In this document: one piece after another, positions 48,225 through 58,980 of the stretch
Layout: each line of letters opens with the position of its first letter
Position numbering within the stretch: the first letter of the stretch is position 1
Origin: Phycomyces nitens
Lineage: Eukaryota; Mucoromycota; Mucoromycetes; Mucorales; Phycomycetaceae
DNA length: 64,000 nt
Direction: 5' to 3'
Assembly: GCA_022702545.1 (NCBI GenBank)
Contig: JAHRBC010000007.1
Location: 1-64,000 of the forward strand
Position numbers and translations under genes: made by a program
The notes under the pieces: generated by a model
Database searches by the model: none
The model's input: the letters and a program-made list of their open reading frames with translations, nothing else
Told to the model about the DNA's origin: nothing

Positions 48225-49332
48225 CCAACTGCTTTATGGCAGCCAAGCGCTGCCGGCACTGTCTCTGCATATGCCCGGCCTTGTTGCACCAGTGGCAGAT
48301 CACCTCGGAGCGGTTGTAAGCAGGCTTTCTTTGTTGGAACCGGCGGCGGGAATCGATGGCGTCGATCTCCATGGGCACTGGCTCTTGCATTCTGTACTGT
48401 GATTGGTACTGGTATGGTTGTGGTTGATAATGAAACTGCTGTTGATACTGCTGTGGCTGTGGCTGGTACTGGTACTGCTGCGGCTGATGATAATACACCT
48501 GCGGGTGTCCAAGCTGTCTACTACTTTCGTAGGTTTGCGCCATCTGCATGGCCTCATCGACATCGGTTGGCGTGAGCGTTATCACGTGGAGACGTACTTC
48601 TTGTTGAAGACCACGGACAAATCTGTCCTGGGCTTCTTCGTTTGTCATGGAGGGGATCTCCAACTGGATATTTCTGAATTCGTCTACATACTCCAAGACG
48701 GTCCTGGTCTGGGAGAGGTTTGCCAAACGGTCTCTGGCTGAGCGGAGAGTGTGTGCAGGACGGAATTCTTCAATGATTGCCTCTTTGAATGGCTTCCAGG
48801 CGGAGGGATATGATGCCTTGCGTTCCATATGCTGCCACCAGACATCGGCTCGGCCTCGCAGTAAGTTTACTGCGTACAGCATAGTTTTCTCTGCGGTGAA
48901 CTCATAATACTCGGTGTAACGTTCTACGCTTCTTAACCAGCCATCGAGGATCATGGCTGATCGTTCTCCATGGTAACATTCTGGTTGCCGGATTCGTTCT
49001 CCACTGGGTTTCTGGCTGGCAATAGCACGTTTGAAAGCGTCGGCCATAGTGTTGGCCATTTCTGCCATATCGGGATTCTTTGACATAGCTTCAGATTTTC
49101 CGGTTAACGTGGCAACAAGCTTCTTTGCGTGGTGTGACCAATGTTCTTCTCTTTTCTGGGTGGATGGTATTCTCTGCTCACTAGGCAAGAATGGTATTGT
49201 TCGGTTTGACTTGTAACTTGCCACTAGGTTTTCAGGTAATGCTGCTTGGACTCGTTCTTCGATCTCAAAGCGCTGCTTTTCTTCGTTGGTATATTCTTTC
49301 TTGTCTTCAACGGATTGTCTTTCTGGATTCAT
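48160..49332 (-). CDS. Gypsy-3 gag
   Basis: A 390-residue intact frame starting 42 bases after the 5' LTR (MNPERQSVEDKK). The same layout as Gypsy-2: FEIEERVQAALP near residue 22, gag core (CYHGERSAMILDGWLRSVE, VNLLRGRADVWWQHME, YVDEFRNIQLEIPSM), then a Gln/Tyr/Pro-rich low-complexity tract (about residues 275-315) not present in Gypsy-2, and a zinc knuckle CHWCNKAGHMQRQC. It forms particles and binds element RNA. Pol lies downstream in another frame and overlaps its end. Confidence 0.92.
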   Translation of the reverse strand: MNPERQSVEDKKEYTNEEKQRFEIEERVQAALPENLVASYKSNRTIPFLPSEQRIPSTQKREEHWSHHAKKLVATLTGKSEAMSKNPDMAEMANTMADAFKRAIASQKPSGERIRQPECYHGERSAMILDGWLRSVERYTEYYEFTAEKTMLYAVNLLRGRADVWWQHMERKASYPSAWKPFKEAIIEEFRPAHTLRSARDRLANLSQTRTVLEYVDEFRNIQLEIPSMTNEEAQDRFVRGLQQEVRLHVITLTPTDVDEAMQMAQTYESSRQLGHPQVYYHQPQQYQYQPQPQQYQQQFHYQPQPYQYQSQYRMQEPVPMEIDAIDSRRRFQQRKPAYNRSEVICHWCNKAGHMQRQCRQRLAAIKQLDEENRKKQGFARHNRNGRSVV

Positions 49333-49373
49333 AGAGTGTTCTTGGGGAGGATCGTTAAGCTTCAGCTACCAAT

Positions 49374-49691
49374 TGTCGTTCCTGATCTAGGCTATCTTCC
49401 AATTCACTGTAAACGTAGTCGAATTGGTCAAGCTTTAATACACAGGAGTATTCAAAATAAGAGAGAGGATAAAAGATAATTTTTATTGTTTTGAATTTGG
49501 ATATCTTATATAGTTTTCTAAATGATTATTCATCTTTGACTACACTGAAGAGGTGTCTAATGTTCTTACAAAATTATTATAAACGGATTACAAATTTCTG
49601 TAATTACAAACAGATGAATAATCATTTCAAATCATGCCTCATTTGTAAAGACAAGTCACTAGAGCTTGTTTCACCAAAATTAGGCACGACA
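49374..49691 (-). repeat. Gypsy-3 5' LTR
   Basis: 318 bp, same sequence as the 3' LTR as far as compared by eye. Confidence 0.92.
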
Positions 49692-49729
49692 CTAGATCAG
49701 GAACGACACAAGAACAACAAAAAACAAAA

Positions 49730-49803
49730 TGATTTCTGCCAGACTTGAACTGGCGACCGTCTGTGTGTTAGACAGACGTGATAACCAACTACACCAAGAA
49801 ACC
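49730..49803 (-). tRNA. tRNA-Val (anticodon AAC)
   Basis: A 74-nt minus-strand cloverleaf: acceptor GGTTTCT pairs with AGAAATC (one G-T pair), D arm with GTTGG, anticodon stem TCTGT/ACAGA and loop CTAACAC (anticodon AAC), T loop GTTCAAG, discriminator A. It is followed on the minus strand by TTTTGTTTTTT, a Pol III terminator. LTR X2 begins 21 bp after its 3' end. Confidence 0.95.
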
Positions 49804-50625
49804 AGATCTGCCTTCCTAACGTCGTAATGACCGATGGTAAAGAACGTGAGCGTGGCAAACTCTTCCTCAACTGGCTCCCGAAGTGAGACTGGCCACCTCT
49901 TTCATCCTCTGCCCCCCTCTCCTCCTCTGTCTCCGTTAGCTTAGATTTCCTTTTTTCTTTTCTTTCCCCTTTTATTTTATTTTAATTTTACGTTCTGCAT
50001 GAATTTTCTGCTGTTACACCACCTTCCCCACATTTTTGTCCCCCTTAGCTTAGTCTCCTTCCCCCAGTTTTTCCCTTTTTCACCTAGGGTTTTTTTCATA
50101 TCTTTCCATTTTTCTGTACTCTTAAAGGCGGGCAATAGCACTATAGTGCGTGTGCCCACTAGCCTTCCAAATAAACACTTTTACCTACACCAAGAAACCG
50201 ACGCACTTCTTCCGTGTAAAGATCAATTTTCTGGATTCAAACCCCGATAACATACTTCTTTAGCCCATACCTCTTTAACTAGTCTATCAACCCTATTGTT
50301 TTTTGCAGCAGGCTTGATCGTCATTGTCTTTTATACATCCTCTCCAATTTTCATCCAATTCCGATAACTTTTTGCCACATTGTCTACATCGCCATCATCA
50401 AGATCTTCGCATCTGTCCCATAATCGCTCCCGATTGTTAGCATCTCCAACACCATCTCGGTTGCCCGTACCTGTACGCTCAACTTCTGCTCTCTCTGCCT
50501 TCTCTGCAAGTGTTTCTGGCCTCTTACCCTCCACTTCGCACTTTTTCGTCCCTGTTTCAGAGCTTTCATTTGTTTCTCCCCCCCCTCCCATTTTCCCAGA
50601 AAATTTTTTCTCCCCTCCTCCTCTG

Positions 50626-51882
50626 ATGATTGGCTCTCAGAAATCCGTTCCCCGCCCCTCTAATGGTACCTCTCCCACCACCATCCTCCTCTCTGGCCTC
50701 AAGGCAGACTTTGTGAAGTTTCGCCCAGTCCTGACCTGTTCCCGTTGCCAAAATACTGGCAAAATAGTCTCCAATGGGTCTGCAACCTCAACTGGCAGCC
50801 CCCAGTTCAAGTGCCGCTGTGGCGCGCACTACAATGTCTCTTCCATGCAGGCCCTCATTAATGGGGTCCAGCATAAGATCCCTGAGGTCCTTGCCTCTAG
50901 CCGCCCTTCCTCCCCTGCTGTCCCCGTCCAGGATGATTCTATCTCCATGGACGATGTTGTGGAGATTCTGGACGATGATGTCCCCCCTCCCCAAGCCCTT
51001 CCCCCTCCCACCCAAGACCTCTGGACCCTGGTCTATGATCTGACCGTTAGGGTCAATGCTATGGAAGATGTCCTGCGGGAGAATTCCCGTTTGAAGGAGG
51101 CCTTGTCTGCGGCTGAGGCCACTATTGCTCGGTTGTCCCAGGCTCAGCCTGACTTTTCCCAAGGTGCAGCTGCATCCAACTATGCCCACGTCTCCCCCAA
51201 GCCTTCTGCCACCCAGTACACCGACTTCCCCTCCTTATCCCCTTCCCCATCTGCACCAACCTCCTCCCAGAAGCCTAGCTATGCTTCTGCGGCTGCCAAG
51301 TCCTCCCCCAAGCCCAGACGTAAAGCCCCCACTGCCAAGGCCATTGCTGCGGTTGTGCGTGGATTGACTGTTTGTGAGGATGAAGACCCTGGTTTCCAGA
51401 TCGTCTATGTCCCCAATGCCACCCGCCTCCCAATCAGTGCCCAACGCCAACGTCTTCGCAAACTGAAGATTGACAATGCTCGTGTGTTGGACCTTCACTA
51501 CCCTGACCGCAAGGTTATGGGTATGTTGGTTCACAATGAATATGCCCCCGAACTCACAGCCATTCTGGCTGGTTATGGAGTGGAGACACTCAAGACTTTC
51601 GACCCCCTGGACCCTGTCCACCTCCGTGACCCTGCCCTTGCCACTCTTTCTCCTGAGGACCATGCCTCCAAAGCCCTCCACGTTCACAATGAACGTATGC
51701 TTTGAGCCATTGGGTTCATCCGTGCCCCCGTCAAGTTTGCCGTTGCCTGTTCCTGCTGTGAACAGGGCTGGATTAGTGAAGAGCAGTTGCTCGAAATCCT
51801 CCCCCCTCGCCGCACCCAACCCAACCCTGATCTCTCTATCCACACTGCCAGCACTCCCTCCAACTCCTTTTCCGACCTATGA
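50626..51882 (+). pseudogene. LINE ORF1 (RNA-binding type) with one nonsense codon
   Basis: The first ATG of the frame is at 50626 (MIGSQKSVPRPS); the frame is open further upstream but without ATG. It contains a Cys cluster (CSRCQNTG ... FKCRCGAHY), a coiled coil at about residues 131-172 (VNAMEDVLRENSRLKEALSA), a Pro/Ser/Lys-rich linker and a globular C-terminal region. TGA at 51703-51705 interrupts it, but the frame then runs on with clear protein-like sequence (AIGFIRAPVKFAVACSCCEQ) to TGA at 51880-51882. That stop overlaps the ORF2 start as ATGA. ORF1 proteins coat LINE RNA. Full length would be 418 codons plus stop. The internal TGA is probably a former CGA. Confidence 0.75.
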
Positions 51883-52860
51883 ATCCAGTAACAATCTCGT
51901 TATGGAATGCGAATGGGCTCGCCAAACAAACCCTACCCTCAATCCTTCACTATGCTTCCTCCTCCTCCCTCCTCTTCATCACCAAAACATGGCTCCTCTC
52001 CCCCCATCGTTACTCTACTTCTTGGCAGCAGTACCATACCTACGGTCAGTCTGTCCCCAATGCTAGCCGCGGCTGCATGGGTATCTCTCTCCTTGTCAAT
52101 CCTTCTTTCCCTTACCCCATTTCCATTCTCCCATCCACCTCTCCCTATGTCCTTTCATGCATTATATTCGATTGTCTCATCCACTGTCTTTACCTCCCTC
52201 CTTCCCTCTCTGACATCGATGCAATTGCTATCGTTCGCGACCTTCCCCTTTCCTCCACCTCAATTCCCTCCTCCAACACCATCCTTTGTGGTGATTTTAA
52301 TTCTCGCATGGGAGCCTTTATTGGCGATCATATTACCACTTCGCGAGGAACCTCTCTCCTCTCGTGGATCCAGGAAACTGGCCTCACTTGTTGGAATGGG
52401 CTACTTGCATTTGGCCTTCCTACCTTTCTTTCTGGCGGGGCTGGCAACCCTCGTTCCAGTGTCATTGACCTTTTTCTTTCCTCTTCCCCCCTTATGAATC
52501 CCTCTATGCTTATCCTTTCCGATCTTTCCTTGGGCTCTGACCACAAAATGGTTAACCTCACCTTCACTCCTTTTGTCCCTCCTCCCCCTCCTCTTACCTC
52601 CCATCCGCGCCTGCTCTGGAATATCTCCAAGCTTGCTCAGCCTGACACTCTGAAGATCTACATTGATACCGTTTCTGGATCGTTGGACGATCTGACTGAG
52701 CAGTTCAGTGCTTTCCTCTCCTCTCCTACCCCCCCTCCTATTGATACCCTATGCACAGCTTTTGCTCAAGCTATATATGATGCCCTCGACTCTGCTGTTG
52801 GCTGTCGCACGCCGCGTACCATGCAAAAGTACTGGTTCTGGTCGGTGGACCTTCAAGAAA
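51879..52860 (+). pseudogene. LINE ORF2, APE-type endonuclease domain, truncated by insertion
   Basis: Starts at the ATG that overlaps the ORF1 stop (ATGA). Endonuclease motifs: SLWNANGL (Asn10), ILCGDFNSRMG (Asp139, Asn141), SSVIDLFLSS (Asp197) and LGSDHKMV (Ser220-Asp-His222). The usual catalytic Glu of motif II (ETW/ETK) is Lys here (FITKTWL, residue 36), so the nuclease would be inactive. The native frame stops at 52860 where CACTACGGC copy 4 begins; the following codons to 52883 belong to that transposon. The enzyme would nick target DNA to prime reverse transcription. Confidence 0.85.
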
Positions 52861-53297
52861 CACTACGGCGGAAAAAACGGTAGCTAACTACCGTTTTGGT
52901 AGCATTACTACCATTTTTTCCCACCAAAAAAAACGGTAGTAAAGACTCTGTATAAGGCGATTTTGGTAGCTGTTACCGTTTTTTTAGTGCGAAAAAAAAG
53001 GGTAGTTATGAGGCAGGAATAGGCACAGCTACCGTTTTTTTTATCCAACCAAAATCGTTTCTTTATATACTATAGCCTCTCTTTTATATTACTTTATATA
53101 CTAGCACCCATTCTTTTTTTACTGCCATTTATTTGAAATAATGGTTTATTTTTTATTATAATTTCGATTTATTTCAAATAATATTAAAATATATATAATA
53201 ATAATATAGAAACATACCAAAAGCAAATACTATTTAATATTATAAAACGTATATGGTACAAACCTTTTACTCAATCTATACACGATGCCAACAACAT

Positions 53298-53990
53298 GTT
53301 GTTATGACTTGGATGGCCTTTGGTCTTCATCGTGTTAAATCAGAGGAAAACAAAGCACGGACAAGAGTACGGTGAGACTTTGTTTATTAAGAGAGAAAGA
53401 ATTTGTGAATAAGATGAAGACTATTGCTATTCGTATTGTGCGTTTATATAGACATTGAGATGAGTGCTAGTGATGATATGATGATATCATGTAATGTCTG
53501 TTCTCTCTACCAACTATTAGATATGACTTGTTATTTTACTTAGTACTATTAACCAGTGTGTTAGTACTAGTTGTTAGTGTGTCTTTACGTATGAATAATG
53601 TATTTGGAAAGGTACACTCTTTAGTGCACTTCCAGTAGGTCGGTTATTCAATATGTTTCAATATTGGTAATTTGTGTTAATGTTTCAATCTATGATTATG
53701 TTGGATACAACACATCGATTGCTATAAAAATATTGTGGTCAGAGAATGAAGCAATCAAATAAACTGAATATATTGTTTTGGGTAGCATACCAGTATATAT
53801 TGTGCTTGTTAATCAGCGTGCCGAGCATCTTGTTGTGAATCACTGTCATGACTTGGAAGGCCTTTGGTCTTCATCAATTGCTATAAAGATATTGTGGTCA
53901 GAGAATGAAGCGATCAAATAAACCAAGCATATTGTTTTGGATAGCATACCAGTATATATTGTGCTTGTTAATCGGTATACCAAGCATCTC
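53298..53990. repeat. tandem duplication within copy 4
   Basis: Two copies of a segment running from TGACTTGGATGGCCTTTGG to TACCAAGCATCT: the first at 53298-53830 (enlarged by the solo LTR), the second at 53831-53990. Shared words include ATATTGTGGTCAGAGAATGA and CCAGTATATATTGTGCTTGT. Copy 2 has a single version of this segment near 28380-28540. Confidence 0.8.
53333..53712. repeat. solo LTR (unassigned family)
   Basis: 380 bp, TGTTAAATC...GGATACAACA, with a 5-bp TSD CATCG on both sides (53328-53332 and 53713-53717). The neighbouring duplicate (TTCATCAATTGC near 53870) shows the unoccupied version. It contains TTTGTTTATTAAGAGAG and GTTTATATAGACATTGAG, like LTR transcription start/poly(A) regions. 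It is a different family from the Gypsy LTRs above, which make 4-bp TSDs. Confidence 0.85.
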
Positions 53991-54343
53991 TTGAATTAAT
54001 GCCACTATATGAAACGTACAGATGTAAATACTAGATGCAGTAGAAGGAGAATAGAGAATGCGCAATATGATTAATTAAAGAGTGTAAACATATTATAATA
54101 TTCTTACCATAGAAAATATATTGCTGTAAAGTCAGCTCATAAGATTTAAAACTAATTCAAATATAATGTTAGTTGGCAGAATGAGTACATCATTAAGAAA
54201 ACAATATGCATATTCTACAGAGATTCCCAGGTGGGGAGGTGGGGAATGACAAACTTTTGTGTAATATAGCTGTAAAAATTTTTCACCTTTTTTTAGTGTC
54301 TGAAAAATTATGAGATGAGTGTTTCATTCCTTGATTAAAGATA

Positions 54344-57300
54344 CACTACGGCGAGAGGAGTGGGAACAGCTACCGAAACGGTAACATAACTGCCGTTTTT
54401 TCTGATTTTAGACTGCTTTTTCTCCGCAGATTGTGGTTGAAAGGTAATGTCATCGATCCCGATTCATAAAAGTCGCATGGAATCTCTTTTCCTCTGGCAA
54501 TGAGGTAGTTGTAGTACCATAGAAAGGGCTCGTAAAATTTTAGGTAACGTTGTTTATCGAAATGAGCATTTTATTTGGTGTTGAAGATGTTGCGCATTCT
54601 TGAGAAAAATAATTTTTGTCCTGTGTGAACGAAACGGTAACATAACTACCGTTTTTTGAAACCGAATTTTTGTTTTTGACATTATTAGCTGCTTTATTTT
54701 ATTTGGTGTCCGTATAATAATATAAAGAAGTATAGAGAGGGCATTATAAAGAATGAATTATAGAATAGAGAGGCTACTCATGGTGACGCGTCAATTATTC
54801 TTGAATATGTAGTACAGTGCAATAAAATAGAATTATTTCCGTCTGGTAGGTATTGATTGAGTCGTTGATGTTGGACGTCATCTACATTAACAACTGCAAA
54901 TGTCGGTTGTAGTATATAGCCCGTTGTACAAAGTACGGGCTGCTACTTTATTTCTGCTACATACAAGTCATCGTTTGCAATGCCGTGCTCCTTCATGAGT
55001 TTTTTCTAAAGTAACAAAGTATTGACTAGAGTCTTAATCTCTATACTAAAAGTAGAGATGAACAATAGTAATGAGCTGGTTTTCATTAGTTATATTGTGA
55101 TTACTAGGTAAGCATGTACAAATAGCAAGTGATTCTTACTTTGTGTTTTTACTAATACTATATTTATTTTCTACAAGGACAAGGGGGTGTTGGGTGGTGA
55201 TTGTTGGTGCTAATCTTGCCGATTGGGTATTTAAATGAAGAATGCAAAGTTGAATCCGTCCAATGATGGACATTAACAATGACAGTGGAAAAATCAACCT
55301 CCATAGCATTCAAATCAGTATGTCACAGGTAATAACTAAACAGAACTTCATTTATACTATTCTTATGCCATGTATAACATTAATATTTAAATAGAAAAAT
55401 TGACTGAAAAGCTTACACAGTTGGTCACCACTTCTCCCATTGAAAATATCCCAAAAACGAGCTTTAGTATATGTATGTGGTTACAAAAGTTTAATATTAT
55501 GATACATACTCATTGCTATATTGATATAGCCGCGAATTTCAAAGTATCTAATGAGCTTATCCAGTTTACTTATAATTCTCTCTATGAATTGAGTGGAACA
55601 GCTTTGTAATGGGCCTCGGCGATTTATTATATGAAAAAAGGTGTGTCAGGTAATTTTGAATAGTTTATAAGAGACCGAGATATAGTCTTGCTATAAACTT
55701 GTTGGGAAAGTAAGTTGCGCAGATTCTTAAAGTGTATCTTATGGAAAAGGTAATAATCGATTGTAACAACAATAAAATACTATACTATGATTTAACTTGT
55801 GTTTTTATTTTATCTGGCAACGCAAAAGTTATATTAAGATACAAGGGCCATTCCTTTGTTCACAATGTAAAGGATATGGTTATTATCCATGCTTGGCAAG
55901 TATCGGACAGCAAGCTATTTTATTAATATTTTTACCAAAAACCTTTGCAGTCAAATGAAGATTGATCAACCCAAAGGGACATTCAAAAGTCAATAGTTTG
56001 TTAAAGTGTTTGGTTTGTATATATTTTTCATTTATTATAAATGGATATTTGGTATAAAAAGGGATCTATTGGACAAATACCTTGATTAGCTTGGTAAGTT
56101 AGCAATTGATACAGGTGGTGGTCTCAAAGAAAAGAGTAAACTTCATTTACATAATATGCTTTATCATTAAGATCAAAAAATACGGCACAAGAGAACCCTA
56201 GAGAATAACCTTTGTTTTTGTTAATATTTTTCTCAAACCATCCTTTGACTATGAATCGCGGCATCAACTAAAAGCATGGTCTTATATTATCAAACACTAT
56301 TTAATTGACGAGAACACTATCCTATGGCCATAAAATAATATAATGGTCTATCTCAGAATCAATATAAATATTATAGAATGCTGTGCACCAAAAGACTTGG
56401 AAAAGGCTTTACAATCAATAACCAAGCTCATAAATAAATAATAGAGAATAATAAAGTAAGTTGACTCTTTAATATATGTTTTGAATACACATTATAGTTA
56501 ATACAATATTATTTATCACAATATAGCAGCAAAGTGCAAGTCGTTCTTTTCTTTTTTGAAGATGAGATGTTGCAACTTGGTGATGGCGTCGAATTAGCAA
56601 TCATGACAGATGTGCAACGGGTGATTGCTTTGTTGATCATCTATTGCTAATCTAATGCCAATATAATATTTCTACTCTTTAATATAGCTCTATACCGCCA
56701 AAAACGAGTATTGTGTAAGTGCTAAGCAATAAAACAAGGGTTTAAGATTGTTCTTTTAGGCAACTCTTATTGGCCCCGTTGCATTTTTAGCATATGCTTA
56801 GTGTGCTTTCTTTTTCTTTTTCTTTTTGCTTCTCTTGTCTTGTCTTTGCAATGACTCTTTGAATTAAAACCAAATGAGCCTCCTTCATGTAAGATCGGCA
56901 CGGTTATAAACACCTGATTGACATCCCGATTGAACCATCTTTAGCTCGATTACCTTTGATTTAGGAATGAAATGCAGCTCGCTCTTTTTTCCCCCAGAAA
57001 CAAAAGAGCGAAAACTTTTACGGCTATATTACAATATGGTTTGTCCTTTTTACACTTGGCAATCTCTGTAAGATATACACTTTTCTTTTCTAATGAGCTG
57101 ATTACTCTGTTTGCTACAATGAGATTCGAATCAGTTTTGAATCATATGATTTGAATATGCCAAAGTTGATTTTCTATGGTAAGACGATTGTCTAATAATT
57201 ATATTATTCTTCAACTAATTTTTCAGTACATATTCTATTGACCTCCTATTACATATAGTGTTTATTTCTGGAGATCCCTTTCAGTATAATCATTCAAAAC

Positions 57301-58026
57301 AAGAGGCATGGTATAGTAATTGACAAGCATAATATATACTTGTAAGCAATACAAAATAATGTACTAGGTTTATATGATCGCTTCTTTTTCTAACCACAAT
57401 GAATTTTTAGCAATTGATGAATGCTAAGGATCATCTAATGTATATCAACGTAGTATTATTATGCGTGTATAGCTTATAACAAAGGTTTGTACTATATATG
57501 TTTTATAATATTAAATAGCATTAGTTTTAAGTATTTTTCTATAATAATTGTGCGCAAAATACGGTATGAATTAAATCAAGACATTCTATAATAAAGAATA
57601 AACCATTCTTTCAAAAGAATGGTCGTAAAAGAATAGCAGAACCCATTATCAAATAGAGTACTATAAAAGAGAGGTTATAGTGTATAACGGAAGCATTTTT
57701 GGTTGGATAAAAAAACAGTAGTTATGTTACCAAAACGGTAGCTACTACCAAACTCGCCTTACACAGGGTCATATCCACCGTTTTGCCCCACCAAACAAAC
57801 GGTAGCAATGTTACCAAAACGGCAGATAACTACCGTTTTTTTAGTGAAGAAAAACGGTAGTTATGTGACCAAAACGGTAGTTATCTGCCGATTTTTGCCA
57901 CTATAAAAATGGTAGCTACTACCAAATTCGCCTTACACAGGGTCATATCCACCGTTTTGCCCCACCAAAAAAACGGTAGTTATGTGACCAAAACGGTAGA
58001 TAACTGCCGATTTCTTAGCCGTAGTG
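54344..58026 (+). mobile_element. CACTACGGC-type DNA transposon, copy 3 (complete ends)
   Basis: 3683 bp from CACTACGGC to GCCGTAGTG, TSD ATA (54341-54343 and 58027-58029). Nearly identical to copies 1 and 2, so recently mobile. The right end carries subterminal motif arrays with two ACACAGGGTCATATCC blocks; the left end carries a smaller array. No intact gene. It is inserted into an older member of its own family (copy 4) in opposite orientation. Confidence 0.93.
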
Positions 58027-58589
58027 ATAGCAGAGCTGAAGATGTGGTATACAAGATTCCAATCGGATGTTTATGCCATTGACAACCTTACATAAGGGAG
58101 GGTCATTTAGTTTTACTTCAAAAAAGTAGAGCAAAGAAAAGAAAAGAAATATAAACTAACCTCGGCGTAATACAGCTATAAAAAAATTTCATTTTTTTTG
58201 GTGCTTGAAAAAGGGCGAGATGTGTGTTTCATTCCTAGATTAAAAACAACAGAGCTGAAGATGTGGTATACAAGATGCCAATCGGGCATTTATTAAGGTG
58301 GCAATCTTACGTGATGGAGAGTTATTCGATTTTATTTCAAAGGAGAGGACCAAAGCAAAGATAAAACAGCTAAAGGAAAAGAGGAAAAGAAAAAGTGCGC
58401 TAAAACATATACTAAAAATATGAGAGAACCAATAAGAGCAGCCTAAAGAATATTAAAGACTTAGTCTGTTTCTCTTAGATGAAGGCTCATTGCTCATTCC
58501 TAGTGGTGTAAACCTATATCAAACAGTAGAAATATTATATTAATATTAAATTGAGAATAGATGAGCAACAAAAAAGCTCTAACTTATAG

Positions 58590-58960
58590 TACATCTGTCA
58601 TGATTGGGGATTCAGCCTCGTCATCCGTTTGAAATACCTCATCTTCTGAAAGAAAAGAACTGCTTGCTCTTTCCTGCTATAACATAATAAAAATATTGTA
58701 TTAATTATAATGTATATTCAAATGTTTGTTAATTAATAAACTTGCCTGGCTGTTCTCTGCTATTTTTCTCTTACAAGTCTGGTTTGCACTCTTAAAGGTG
58801 TCTTGAAGAAGATTCTTGGCACACCACATTCTTTTGCACTTGTAAATGTGGAGTGCTATTGTCCTAGCCGTGCCTCACTGGCCACAATCATTGATGACAG
58901 GTACGTTGATTTTGTCATCATTGACCAAGAAGTGTCTTTGCTGCTGTTGCTATTATTAGT
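58590..58960 (-). pseudogene. gene remnant in copy 4, minus strand
   Basis: Two coding-like pieces on the minus strand. The first is around 58955-58750 (reads NDDKINVPVINDCGQ, a stop, then ALHIYKCKRMWCAKNLLQD); the second, after a possible intron, at about 58680-58590 reads SSSFLSEDEVFQTDDEAE and ends IMTDVL. The second piece has a diverged but recognisable counterpart in copies 1-3 (copy 1 near 10540-10630, reading SRSFLFEDEMLQ and AIMTDV). I do not recognise the family; the opposite strand is also partly open here, so the coding strand is uncertain. It may be this transposon family's accessory gene. Confidence 0.35.
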
Positions 58961-58980
58961 CAAATAATCTCTTACCTACC

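Larger units (their letters stand above)
44330..49691 (-). mobile_element. Gypsy-3, Ty3/Gypsy LTR retrotransposon in LTR X2
   Basis: 318-bp LTRs at 44330-44647 (3') and 49374-49691 (5'), TGTCGTTCC...GGCACGACA, no difference noticed between them. The TSD is CTAG (44326-44329 and 49692-49695). Next to the 5' LTR is ATTGGTAGCTGAAGC (candidate primer-binding site, minus strand) and next to the 3' LTR a purine tract (GGAAGGGGTGA, minus strand). Gag is intact; pol has three one-base deletions. It lies 38 bp from the tRNA-Val 3' end. Confidence 0.93.
32337..49708 (-). repeat. solo LTR X2, split by Gypsy-2 and Gypsy-3
   Basis: The same family as X1 but in opposite orientation. The pieces are 32337-32620, 44285-44329 and 49696-49708 (Gypsy-2 inserted first with TSD ATTT, Gypsy-3 elsewhere in it with TSD CTAG). 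Ends are TGTTGTTCCTG (left as written) and GGAACGACA (right). The right end, which is the TGTCGTTCC end on the minus strand, lies 21 bp from the 3' end of tRNA-Val, the same arrangement as X1 and tRNA-Lys. Confidence 0.82.
49804..52860 (+). mobile_element. non-LTR (LINE) retrotransposon, 5' part
   Basis: Two overlapping reading frames typical of an ORF1/ORF2 LINE with an APE-type endonuclease, cut off at 52860 by the insertion of CACTACGGC copy 4. The reverse transcriptase and 3' end are not in the window. About 820 bp of pyrimidine-rich sequence precede ORF1 (49804-50625) and may be the 5' UTR; the exact 5' boundary is unknown, but it cannot extend past tRNA-Val. Base composition (C-rich plus strand) differs sharply from the AT-rich neighbours. 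Confidence 0.85.
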
